Part shown: positions 39,701-49,545 of the stretch, piece by piece
How positions within the stretch are numbered: position 1 is the first letter of the stretch
How the letters are laid out: each line of letters begins with the position of its first letter
NCBI GenBank assembly: GCA_038380795.1
Contig: CM076270.1
Span: forward strand, 18,554,001-18,618,000
Reading direction: 5' to 3'
Length of the DNA: 64,000 nucleotides
Source of the DNA: Pyrocephalus nanus
Taxonomy: Eukaryota > Chordata > Aves > Passeriformes > Tyrannidae
Notes under the pieces: generated by a model
What the model was told of the DNA's origin: nothing
The model's input: only the letters and a program-made list of their open reading frames with translations
The model's database searches: none
Position numbers and translations under genes: made by a program

Positions 39701-41940
39701 CACTATCCATCCTGGTGGGACACGTGGTCCCCCTGCAGACCCTGCTGCAGGTGGGACATGGCAGGTACAATGTCCCAAACTGAGGCCAGTCTGGAGGTGT
39801 AGCCCTGGTGCCCCCAGGCCATCCAGCAGTGAGTAATCCCCAGGAGACTGTGGCTGAGGTGCCTCTGTGCCGGGAGCCAGTCTGCCCGCCCAGGCACCGC
39901 CTGCACCCTCCGGACCCGGCACATCCAGTCACCACGCCGGCACGTCCTGCCGCTCTCACATTCCTCTGCTGCTGTAACATTTTAGTAGCAAAGCAAACCA
40001 CCCCTGGTGACGCAGGGCTTCAGGACGGGGTGCTTGGGATTTACAGCTATTGAGAAGCATCCAGATTTAAACCTTTTGAAGGAGAGTTTTACCCCTCATT
40101 TTTAAACCTCAAGCCTTGAGCCAGAACTGACCTTCTGAAAAAAGCTGAACAAAACCCTCTTTATTCAGAATGACTAAAGCCCCTGTAAAACAGCCTCTCC
40201 TCGGAGAGTGTTTGCTCACAGCAAGGTGGGTCTGGAGCCTGACCCGAGGGAGGGAATGCAGGGTGTACAGGATGCCTTGTGGTTTCACATTGGGCCAACC
40301 CACTCCCCATGCTGGCAGCAGCAGCTGCCCCCACCTTACCCTGCCTGCTCCCAAACCCCTGCTTTGCTCCTCGCTCCACAAATCCCACGTCACTGCATGT
40401 GCTGAAAACAGAGCTGCTGTCATAAAACCAGCCCCAGCAAACCCACAGACAGCTGGAAGTGCTGGATGGGGCAGGACCCCTGGAGCACCCTGTCCATTCC
40501 TCTGACACCTGTTCACCAGCACTCCCAGGGCCAGGCACCTATGCTCTCACACCCAGCCAGCAGACACCTCAGAGGAGGGGCAAGCAGTCACTTAACTAAG
40601 AGCAAATCCAGCCTGGATGCTCCCCAGCTTGGAAAGGAGAGGGGATCGAGTAGTCCTGCTATGACCCACACATGCAGCAGACTAAGCAGTGCTCAGGAGC
40701 ACCTGCTCAGCTCTCCTCCCCCTCTCCCACAGCAAATCCATCTCTGCAAAAGGCTCATCTGTGTTAAGGAGGCCATTCATTAACCAGCCATGGCCTAGGT
40801 TGGACTTGGGTCTGCCCCAGTGCTGCCCAGGCCCCCTGGTTAGTCCTGTCAGGTTGTGAGTTGGTGTCCACAGCATCACCCCAAACTGCAAGAGGCAGAA
40901 GGAACCAGCCTGGGCAGGTACTCGTGTCTCTGGGACATGCAGTATCCTACCTGCAGCACGGGGCTCCTCAGGCCAGCTGAGATGGATCCTGCTTTTCAGC
41001 TGCCATGCAGGGAGGACTCTGCTGTCAAGAGAAACACAGGGGACACCCACAGCAGCGTTTTGGGCTGCTTGCCCCAGCACTTGACCTCCAAAGAAGCGAC
41101 ACAGCTCCATCTCACAGGGCTTTCCCCTCCAGTCCTGAGCAGGGAAGAGGCAAAGCTGTCCCAGCACAAGGCAGCCTTGCTGGCAGGGAAGGCTGTGCCC
41201 TGACCAGAGCCCAGAGAAAATGGACTGGGACAGAGATGAGGCAGAACAAAACTTGGAGGAATTAGAGGGACGATCACGGAGCTCTTCAGCTGTAACAGCA
41301 AACTAGAATAAGTTACTTTCTTGTGTGAATCCTCTTGACTCCGCTCCCTTTCCTCTGGGCTTCTCCCTTTTTTCCTGTGAAGTGCTTAAGCTGAAATACT
41401 ACCAGCTTTCATGGCAAAAACTTATTTTATAAAGTATAATCATCCAGAAAGAAAGGGAATGAAAGGTTTACAGAAAATACCTTTTTTCTCTCAACATTTT
41501 TGCTTTCAATTAAAGTAAGCACTTTTTTCCTACCAAAATCAGTTTCACAAGGCTCTTTCAACTGGTCCCAATCAGTAGGACTGGGGGTTTTTTATTATCT
41601 TGGCAGAACCTCTTTTTTAAAAGCTTAACCAAAGACATCCCTGCTGTCCAACAGTCACTCCTCTCACGCTGCCTTGGCTGGTGTGTGCGGGTCAGCCCAG
41701 CCCAGCCCAGCTGCCCTCCATCTCCTCTGCTGTCGCCGTGGGGCAGCCAAGACCATTCAGCACCTCGAGAATGATGGTCCTTGGCCAAAGCCCTGCGTTG
41801 GATGCGCCAGAGGGAGCAGGCTGGGGGCAAGGAAGAGACACCCCTGTTTGCAGCCCTGGGGACGCGGTCAAACTCCCTTGTCCCGTGGCCACCGGCTGCC
41901 CTGAAGCCCTCCCTGTTGGGGCCGGGGGCGCTGACCATTT
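33742..41940. other. Divergent intergenic region between CAB39 and the HES-like gene
   Basis: No coding exon recognised. An AT-rich stretch at 33742-33860 borders the CR1. TA-rich DNA lies at about 34711-34741, a motif cluster at 35228-35258, and a (CAAA)n at 36468. The DNA becomes more GC-rich from about 37 kb toward the HES-like gene. Long open frames at 39.3-40.5 kb occur on both strands at once without domains and are judged to be chance. CAB39 and the HES-like gene point away from each other across this region. Confidence 0.75.
36468..36494. repeat. (CAAA)n simple repeat
   Basis: Tandem CAAA units in the CAB39-HES intergenic region. Confidence 0.95.
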
Positions 41941-41949
41941 CTCTGCTGG

Positions 41950-42660
41950 TTATTAGATTGTTCACGGCTCTCAGGTTTGTTTGAATAAGCCCCTTTGTTC
42001 GGCGGCGCTTTCCCACGTCCCTCCGTTCGCTCGGCAGTCGCGTGTCCCGAGTCAAAGATTAGCCCTGGCCGCCAATCCCCAAAGAAAGTTTTCTTCAGAG
42101 CAAGACATCTGCGTTGGAGGGAACCTGCCAACATCTGCCACACTTTCCCCCTTTTCAAGAGCCTTTCTTTCCCTCTTAAAAAGTGCAGGAACAGATGTTA
42201 AAAGTTGTTTTCTTTCTCCGGGTTGTGAAACGTAGACAAATAGCAAAAAAGAAAACTCTAAGCAGCGCTCACCCCTTTCTCTTTCCTTTTTTTTTTTTTT
42301 TTTTTTTCCTTGGAAAGCCCAGGAAAAAAAAAAAGGAGGCTTTGTTTACAAAGGAGAATCCCCTTTTCAGTGAAACCTGGCAGTGGCAGTGCAAAAGGGA
42401 AGCAGGAATTTGCAGAAAGCTCCCTGTAATGCTCATTTGCATTGGCCTGTTGGGTACCTACAATCCCCAGCACAGATGTCGGCCTTCCCCAAAGCCAGGG
42501 CAGCTCTCCCGCCCGCACTCCCCGCCTCCAAAATAAAGGCTTTTGCCGTGACTGAGAGGTGTAAAATAACTGTTTACAGCACAAGCTGCTCTTCTTTTTC
42601 ACTGTGGTGCTGTCTTACAAATGAACCTTGAAATGAGCTCACCCGGAGCAGATGCCCATG
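41950..42660. promoter_or_regulatory. Candidate neural enhancer upstream of the HES-like gene
   Basis: Within about 700 bases there are several site types. There is a SOX-type CCTTTGTT (41992-41999), a CSL/RBPJ-type CGTGGGAA on the minus strand (plus-strand TTCCCACG, 42010-42017) and a POU octamer ATTTGCAT (42435-42442). Five proneural-type CAGATG E-boxes on either strand start at 42106, 42132, 42192, 42473 and 42649. The first 100 bases are locally CG-rich. It lies 2.1-2.8 kb above the predicted start of the HES-like gene. Assignment to that gene is inference from position and motif type. Confidence 0.4.
42287..42307. repeat. T21 homopolymer
   Basis: Twenty-one consecutive T in the intergenic region upstream of the HES-like gene, inside the candidate enhancer interval. 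Confidence 0.95.
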
Positions 42661-44571
42661 GGCAAGCCAAGGGGCTCATCCTGCATGGGCTGGGCACAGG
42701 CTGTGGCTGGGCACCGGGGGCCACCGTGCTGCTCGTGCCCTCCCCTCCCACCCAGCTGTCCCCCAGACCCAAAGACTTGCCACCAGCTTGCATCGTGGTC
42801 TCATGGAGCTTCCCACTTCCCCCAGACCTCGGCAGCAGCTCACAGGATAAAGGGAGCAGAAGGGAAGGTGAAGCAGAAGCAGCAAGTGAAGGCCAAGTAG
42901 GGAAGGGAGAGCGAGGAAGGAGGAAAGAGCCACTACAGAGACCAGAAAGACCTTTCATGTCAGCACCGGGGCCTGGCCAGGCTCTGGGACCACTAACATG
43001 GGGGGCACACAGCGCATTATAGCCATACCCATGCAAGGAGGGGTGCCAACAGGCACAGGAAATGCTTTTAGGGATTTTTCGGTAATTTTGCATTTCCTGA
43101 CAACTCTGCCATGCTCAGTCAGGCTGGAAAAATCTTGGAAAACCAAAAGAGTCTTCACTGGTGATCCGCTGGGGCTGGCTGATGTGAGAGGCTCCCACAC
43201 AGGGCAGTGGGACCTCCTTTCTCTGTCTCTGCAGAGGAAACACCTGAGATAAGGGGCCCATCCCTGCTCCCTTTATCTGGCACAAAGGACAAGTTATTAA
43301 CCTCACCCTCCCAGCTCTCCGCTCCCTGCACAACAACCACACCAGCTCGTCCCAGGCCTCTGCCAAGTAGTGCACTTATAAAACCAGGTAACTGCACCCC
43401 AGCTCTGCATCTCACCCTCAAACAGCCTCTGCCTGTCAGATTCCACGTCTGGGGACGTGTTTCCATGATGAGCCCGGGCAGCAGGGTGTGCAGACATGCT
43501 GCACGTTTGCATTTACACACAAGCAAACACACACACACCCATGCTGCGGTTGAGCAAGGAACGTGAAGTCCTTGCTTTTATCACTGGGATAGATCCCACC
43601 CTCGGCTTGAGTGGGTGAGGGCTCTGCAGCCACAGCACCACACTGGGAGCTGGAAAATCCCACCAGCGAGTTGGGAGGGCTGGCGGTGCTTCTGAGCCCC
43701 TGAGGCCCCTTCCTCTCCACTTCAATAAGGTGACACATTCGACACCAACCCGAAGGGCTTCACCTGCCGGACTCAACAGGACACTGCCAAATCCTGCTCA
43801 TTAGCAAAGCAACTGCCAGAAAGCAAATGCACTGTCATGAAAAGCACCTTTATACTCTCCCCCAAACCAGGCAGAAGTGAGGAAGTACAGAAGTGCATTC
43901 TCACTCTGCGCCAAACCTCCTCCAAAGGCCTCTCTGCTCCTGCACCAGCATTCCAGAGGAGTGAACAGACAAGCCCCCTTCAGCACAGTGGGGGGAAAAA
44001 ATCAAAGTAAAAATCCCACAGGACTAACTCACCTCTGGGTTAGTTCACATCTGCAATAGCCTGTCAGTTTAATATTAAATTCTACATGGCAGCCAAAAAC
44101 TAGAAGAGTTACATGTTTCCTATATCTGCCCATGTGCAACAGAGAATTCAGGTTCCCAAGAGGTAAATAAAGTTCCCATGTTTGCCCTGGAGGAGTTCTG
44201 TGATGGAAACAACCAGCTGTCAACAGTTTTTAATCGATCATCGTTTCCTTGTAATAATAATAATCCCTGGGAGCGGGAACTCCTAGCTCAAGTACTCTAT
44301 TATTAAATTAAGAGGCTGTTTCAAAGATGTGAAATGGATGGGGTCAGGTTAGCAGGTAAAACCAGGCATCACTTCAAGGAGATAGAGTGGAAAAAGATGA
44401 GGAGAAGGCATTTTCCCAGGTGTAACTCAACCGCTTCCCGGCTATTGTTTCCCTCCCTGGGAATCTGTGCAAATTGAACGAGGAGCCGTGCAAGCTGCTC
44501 AGAGCGCGCCCATTTTCCTTCCCTTCTTCCCTAACAAAAGATCCCTCCAAAGCCCAGCGTCGGAGGCCGGA

Positions 44572-44740
44572 CATCTGTCGCCGTTTGGGGGGGCTGGCGT
44601 GCTCATTGAAAAGAAGCAGTGACCTGTCAGCTTTGATTGATGGCCACAAACCTCCGGGCTCGACCCCTCGTGTGGGAAAAGAAGTCCCGCCAAGGACAGT
44701 TCCCTTTCACATGCTAATTCGGGGTTATAAATACAGCAGA
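44572..44740 (+). promoter_or_regulatory. Core and proximal promoter of the HES-like gene
   Basis: A TATA box, TATAAATA, lies at 44726-44733, about 95 bases before the ATG, which places the start site near 44757. Upstream in order are a CAGATG-type E-box on the minus strand (44572-44577), a MEIS-like CTGTCA (44624-44629), a PBX/HOX-like TGATTGATGG (44634-44643), an N-box on the minus strand (CTCGTG, 44667-44672) overlapping a CSL site TGTGGGAA (44671-44678), an E-box CACATG (44708-44713), and an octamer variant ATGCTAAT (44711-44718). TATA boxes and CSL sites are usual in HES-family promoters. A second CSL-type match, TTCCCAC (44802-44808), falls in the 5' UTR. Confidence 0.75.
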
Positions 44741-44825
44741 GGAGCAGCGGAGCAGCAAAGAGCCCAACTGGAAACGGAGCGACCCACTGCCGAGTGCCTC
44801 CTTCCCACCCCGTGCCTGGATTAGA

Positions 44826-44888
44826 ATGACCGCCACAGCCACCCCGGGCAGCACCCACAAGCTCGCCAGCACCAAGGAGGAGAGGAAG
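44826..44888 (+). CDS. HES6-like: HES-like gene, coding exon 1 (residues 1-21)
   Basis: The start codon at 44826 has A at -3. The exon ends ...EERK at a GTACGT donor (44889) in phase 0. The short N-terminus before the basic region is typical of the family. The 5' UTR runs from about 44757, inferred from the TATA box. Confidence 0.92.
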
Positions 44889-46464
44889 GTACGTGCCCCC
44901 TGCGCTGCTGCTGCTGCAGCACCAGGCATGTGAGTGATGGGTGCTGGGGCTACAGGCTCTGCTTCCAGGAAAGAAACGGGGGAAAGTTGTTTTCCTCATA
45001 TTATGAGGCTGTGTTGTATGAAATTAACCCACGTGGGTGCTTTTTTTTCCTGCTTTCTTTCTCTACTTCTCTCTGTTTGGGTGAACCCTGCATAAAATGT
45101 GTAAAAGCGGGAGAATTGAGAGCTGATGCCATCTAAGGGACAGGCCATGGCTGAAGATGGTACACATCCATCTTCAATTTGTCCCTGCGGAGCTCTGTGT
45201 CACCCCACACTGGCTTCACACAGGGGATGGGACTCTCTGACCTCACTGAACGGCAGCAGGGAGAGGAAGAAAAAAAATACCAACTGCAATTTTCCTGCTC
45301 CTTTTCTTTGGCAGTTAAGGAAACCCCTCATTGAGCGGAAGCGAAGGGAAAGGATTAATAACTGCTTAGACCAGCTGAAGGAGACAGTTGTGGGAGCATT
45401 TCACCTGGATGTAAGTGCCCATTTTTATGCTGCTTTTTGTCCTTTTGTTTTTGGGAAATTGGGGGGGTGGGGAGTGTGTCTCATCTCGTGAGAAACTGGG
45501 CATGCTGCAAACCCTTCATTGCCTCTAACTGCTGCTCTCTCTCCTTATCAGCAGTCTAAACTGGAAAAAGCAGACATCCTCGAAATGACGGTGAAGCACC
45601 TCCAGAACATCCAGAGCAGCAAGATGATGGGTGAGTGCTCGTTCCGGGCAGGAGGGTAGCAGCGGGTTTGATCCGCTGCCAGACTGGCAAAAGCATCGTT
45701 CAAACCAGGCAAGGCCCGCGCTGCTGCCTGGGTTCGGCTTTCTCCACTAGATGGGGAGATGGAGCTGGGCACTGCTTAATTCGGGCAAGGTGCTTTTTCC
45801 TTCCCGAGCCTATTTCTGCTTTTTGGCGTAGTTTTGCCTCTGCAGTAAACAGCAGAGCGCTGGGGCTCACACCCTGCTCACCTTCTCCCTGCAAACGAGG
45901 CATCTTCTAGTAAAGCCCAGTGGCTTCAGAGTGAGTCCCCCAGAAGCCCCCCAGGAAACCTGGTGAAGGTTCACGTCTTACCTCTCACCAAGTCCCCTTT
46001 GTCTCCTCTCCAATGCAGCTGACTCCAAAGTGGGTCTGGAAGCCCAGCAGAGGTACAGCACCGGCTACATTCAGTGCATGCACGAGGTGCACAACCTCCT
46101 TCTCACCTGCGAGTGGATGGACAAGAGCCTTGGGGCACGCCTGCTGAACCACCTGCTGAAATCCTTGCCCAGGTCTGGTGAAGATAGCTGCAAAGCAGCA
46201 CTGAGGTCTTCCAGCCCATCTCAACAGCCTCTCTTGACGCCAAAAGGTCCCCTGAGCCCGAAGGGGAGCACTCGGGGCACAAACCTGGCCCAGGAGCGCC
46301 TTTACCCTGCGGAGAACAAGCAGGCTTCCAAAAATTCCTTCCAGGGGCCGTTGCTGTCGGTTTTCAACCAGGTTGATGCTGTGCCTCCCAGACAGGTTCT
46401 GCAGCCAAATTTTTCCCATAACAACCCTAGAATGGGCTCATTAGATATGTGGAGACCATGGTAA
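44826..46464 (+). CDS. HES6-like: HES-family bHLH-Orange repressor, HES6/her8(hes8)-like; four exons, 227 aa
   Basis: The four exons are 44826-44888, 45315-45410, 45552-45630 and 46019-46464, with GT-AG introns throughout. The protein begins MTATATPGSTHKLASTKEER. Its basic region is RKPLIERKRRERIN (residues 23-36) with the family's signature proline at 25. It is followed by helix-loop-helix to about residue 74 (SKLEKADILEMTVKHLQNIQ). The Orange domain is at about 90-127 (RYSTGYIQCMHEVHNLL ... LLNHLLKSLP), then a Ser/Pro-rich linker, and WRPW at the end (224-227). HES proteins repress transcription in the nucleus by recruiting Groucho/TLE through WRPW. The Orange domain shares YIQCMHEVH and LLNHLL with HES6. 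The basic and loop regions are unlike human HES6, whose loop is shorter, and better fit fish her8 / frog hes8. HES5 and HES1 fit worse. The family call is firm; the subfamily name is less sure. Confidence 0.93.
45315..45410 (+). CDS. HES6-like: HES-like gene, coding exon 2 (residues 22-53)
   Basis: Acceptor GCAG at 45311-45314 and donor GTAAGT at 45411. It encodes the basic region and first helix (LRKPLIERKRRERIN to GAFHLD), in phase 0 at both ends. Confidence 0.95.
45552..45630 (+). CDS. HES6-like: HES-like gene, coding exon 3 (residues 54-79 plus one base)
   Basis: It encodes QSKLEKADILEMTVKHLQNI and QSSKMM, the end of the loop and helix 2. The donor is GTGAGT at 45631 in phase 1. The acceptor is a tandem CAGCAG at 45549-45554. 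Use of the second AG would start the exon at 45555 and delete only Gln54. Confidence 0.95.
46019..46464 (+). CDS. HES6-like: HES-like gene, coding exon 4 (residues 80-227 and stop)
   Basis: The acceptor is GCAG ending at 46018, and Ala80 is split across the junction. It encodes the Orange domain, a Ser/Pro/Gln-rich linker, and the terminal LDMWRPW followed by TAA at 46462-46464. A single large last exon carrying the Orange domain and WRPW is the usual HES gene layout. Confidence 0.95.
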
Positions 46465-46641
46465 AGTGTGTTTTCAATTTTTATCCTAACCTTAGACACT
46501 CTTACGTATGTATCTTATAGATATGTTTCTTTAAAACACTTGTGGGGCAAGTCTGTTCCTGTAGGTGTACTAAAGACCAGGGTACTTCAAGCCGAAGTAA
46601 ACCTATGTGTAGCCTGCATTGTAGAAGGCTGCTATTATTTT

Positions 46642-46650
46642 TTATTTATT
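46642..46650 (+). promoter_or_regulatory. AU-rich instability element in the HES-like 3' UTR
   Basis: TTATTTATT is an exact match to the AU-rich nonamer UUAUUUA(U/A)(U/A). It sits in a T-rich context 180 bases after the stop codon. Such elements speed mRNA decay, which fits the short-lived mRNAs usual for HES genes. It lies before the first poly(A) signal, so every transcript form would carry it. Confidence 0.6.
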
Positions 46651-46751
46651 TAATACATCTAAATTATTGTATAGAATCCTCTCATGCTCTTTAGCTTATA
46701 TTAATTATATAGTTTTCTTGTCTTATGTTCTAAAATAATTAACCTCCTATT

Positions 46752-46757
46752 AATAAA
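46752..46757 (+). terminator. Proximal poly(A) signal of the HES-like gene
   Basis: AATAAA about 290 bases after the stop codon. Confidence 0.6.
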
Positions 46758-47139
46758 AATACAAGATGACAGGCATTGACCCTTTCTGGCATTAAAGTTA
46801 CCTCTCAGATCTCACATAAACCACTGAGATCACTTTGCTGGATAAAGGGGTAAGCAGATCTCCTCTGCTTTTTATTTTTATTATTACCCCTAAAGACTTG
46901 GTCTGGACTTTTTATGCTGTTTAGAAATGCTCTCTGGGTTGCTCGCTCTGGCTGTACTGCTCCCAGCCACCTAGACCCTGACATTGCTCTTAAACTAAGG
47001 AGCTATGTGTTTGTACATGTATATATATGTAACATATATTTAGGGATTTGGTTTTGCTTGTTTCCTTAACTAAAAGATCTAAATAAACTTTTGGAAGATC
47101 ATGACTGATACTTTTCCCAGCCTTGTCCTGTATGCCCTG

Positions 47140-47145
47140 AATAAA
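47140..47145 (+). terminator. Distal poly(A) signal of the HES-like gene
   Basis: AATAAA followed by a T/G-rich stretch. It is a plausible end of the long 3' UTR form. Confidence 0.5.
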
Positions 47146-49463
47146 CAGTACTCGAGCATCTGCATTTGTTTTCTTCTTTCACAAACAGTTTTTCCCTGCT
47201 GCAGTTGAAAGAGCTGGTTTGGAGGGGCTTTGCTCCTGATGCTCTGTAGGAAAGCAGTGTGCACCACACACAGAGACAGCATTACCTGGATCACAGCAAC
47301 AATTAAAAAGTTATAAAAGAAATGAGGAGTTGGGTTTATCAGCCTGGATCGATGCTTTAGCTTTTACTTTATAAGTGAATCACAAAGATCATCTAAAGGG
47401 CAGAAGGTAAAATTTCCTGCAAATTGGACCACGGAGACTGGGACAAATCTGCTCACTTGCTGGCAACATTTGGTCCCCTGTTTTTCATCTCAAAGGCAGT
47501 TAAAAGCTCCTTGCAGTTAAAATAAAAGAGCAGGGAGCTCTTAAACAAACACCACGCATACTAATGAATGGACCCGCAGTTCAGAGGGGCTCATTATGCA
47601 GCGAGATCTATTTGATGAGGAGCCTAAGGAGTGAAAACCGGCACCTCTGGGTTTAGCATCTTTTTCTGTGAAGCTTTCCTTTTTATCCAGCACCCTTGAA
47701 GAGCCATTAGGAGCAATGGCATAAGGGTGGTAGGTGAAACAATTGGCCTACACATGGCTGCAAGGAGACAAGGCAGGTTTCCTCAGCCATGGGGTCAGAA
47801 GTCAGGTAAAGGCATAGAACTGTACACATCTTACCTTAACCTCAGTTCCTATCTTCTGCCTGAAAGCTGGGACTTCCCCCTTTGCTGATGGGAACCTCCA
47901 GAACCACCCTCAATGTGGAAAATACACAATATCCCATTGCAAAGATCCAGAGGGTTGGGAGCTGGAGCCACCCCAAGCAAACCACTGCAGAAAAGGGCAC
48001 AGAACACTCACATTTGGAGAAAACTGTCAGGCAGAGCAAACCACAAAATCCTGGAAGACAAAAGACATTAAAGACCTTTATTATCACACATGTTGCTGAG
48101 TTTAGATAAAAATTGTATCCCATAAAATCCCCCACAGCTGTACTCACCAGAGAAAGCTCCATTGAACACGAGTGGGACTGACAAGAGCAGCAGCTCCCTG
48201 CCTAGGATAAGATCTGAAGTGTTCTTTTACTTCTAGATGGTGTCAATAAGGCACCTCATGACACTTGTGGCCACCTTATTGTTATGCTGGGAGAGGCTGT
48301 GAGGAAAATATTTTACTACAGTTTGACAGCATCAACTTAAAAACATACATTCCCTCTAAAAGCTGTAAATCCCCAGTGACTATAATTATCAGCTATGGTT
48401 ACCGTGCTGAAAAGAGATCAGTGGAAAATATCTACTTCTCACCATCTCTGCTTGTTTATTTTGTGTCTGAAAATACTTTGTGGTTAGTGAGTTTTATTAT
48501 TTCCTGTTTCTAATCAGTAGGGGCTTTTTTTCTGTTGTGGGTGTGGAGGGAAGGGTCACATCGCAGCTGGTGAGAGAGTTTTAAAAATAGAAAAGTAAGA
48601 CTGCAATACTTGGCCAACAATCTCCAGTAACAGTTTCAGTACAAGACACTCATTTTTCATTGCCTTCGTTTCAAACCAAGGGTGACCTTTTCTATGATCT
48701 CCTTGTCACGTATCCAACTAGTGCTGTGGGAATCCATTGCAAGTCACTAGTTTTTCAGGAAAAAAAAAAAAAAGTGTCTCTTCAGAAAGGCAGAAGATTA
48801 CTCATAGCACTTCAAACACATGAATTTCAGCTCCTACTTATGTTTGACAAAGGAACTCCATATTTACCTCCAACCCATCTGGTTTTATCAAAACAAGAGC
48901 AATAATACTTTGTCCTCCAATATGGGCACCTCTCCACTGACAACCTAAGAATACACTGGCAGCTCTACCACATTCTCCCAGAAAGATGGAACAGAGCAGC
49001 TGCTCCAGCCAGCTGGCTACTGAGGAGTAGAGAGCGCTGTCCTTGTAAGCTGCTGTTTGAAGCTGCCCCATCACAGTTCTGGACACAGCAGCAGAACCCA
49101 GACAGAGGCAGTTTGCACATCTGCAGCAGGTGCCAGTGGCTGTGTCTCTTGGCTGCCCAAGGTCCCCCGGCACCCAGAGGAGGCACCTTCAAGGCTGCTC
49201 CACCGTTCTCACCTGGGACTGCATGCCCAAGGCACAGGGGTTTGGAGGCACAGACAGCAGGGATACTGCACACCCAGGTGTTTCAGGGCTGAATACAGCC
49301 AACAAAAGCACCCAGACAAGATTCCTTAGCATGGCCAGACAGACTTGTTTGCCAGAAGCAGTCACAAGATACACCACATCTCCCCCAGCACGCACAGGGC
49401 TGGGACAGCCTGGTGCAGATCTGGGCTTTGTTTGTCCCTTGCCAAAGAACTGCTGCAGACACG

Positions 49464-49545
49464 TCACAGAATCACAGAATACTCTGACTTCAAAGGGACA
49501 CAGGGAATCGAGTCCCATGCAGGGATCAAACCCACAACTTTGTGT
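49464..49545 (-). mobile_element. CR1 3'-end fragment
   Basis: CACAGAATCACAGAATACTC, then a diverged CAAAGGGACACAGGGAATCG and AGGGATCAAACCCACAACTT follow the complement of a CR1 3' end of the subtype that carries a 'GGGATCAAACCCACAAC' segment. About 80 bases remain. Confidence 0.7.

Larger units (their letters stand above)
46465..47165 (+). other. 3' UTR of the HES-like gene with alternative poly(A) signals
   Basis: AATAAA hexamers occur at 46752-46757, 47082-47087 and 47140-47145. The last is followed within about 25 bases by a T/G-rich stretch (TTTGTTTTCTTCTTT) that could be a downstream element, so 3' UTRs of roughly 0.3 kb and 0.7 kb are possible. A Pumilio-type TGTATATA is at 47018-47025. 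No open frame continues here. Confidence 0.65.

Noticed and set aside
39338..40538. Minus-strand frames of 194, 137 and 125 codons
   Set aside because: Similar lengths are open on the plus strand, the translations have no family resemblance, and no exon borders link them. Moderate GC content explains the length.
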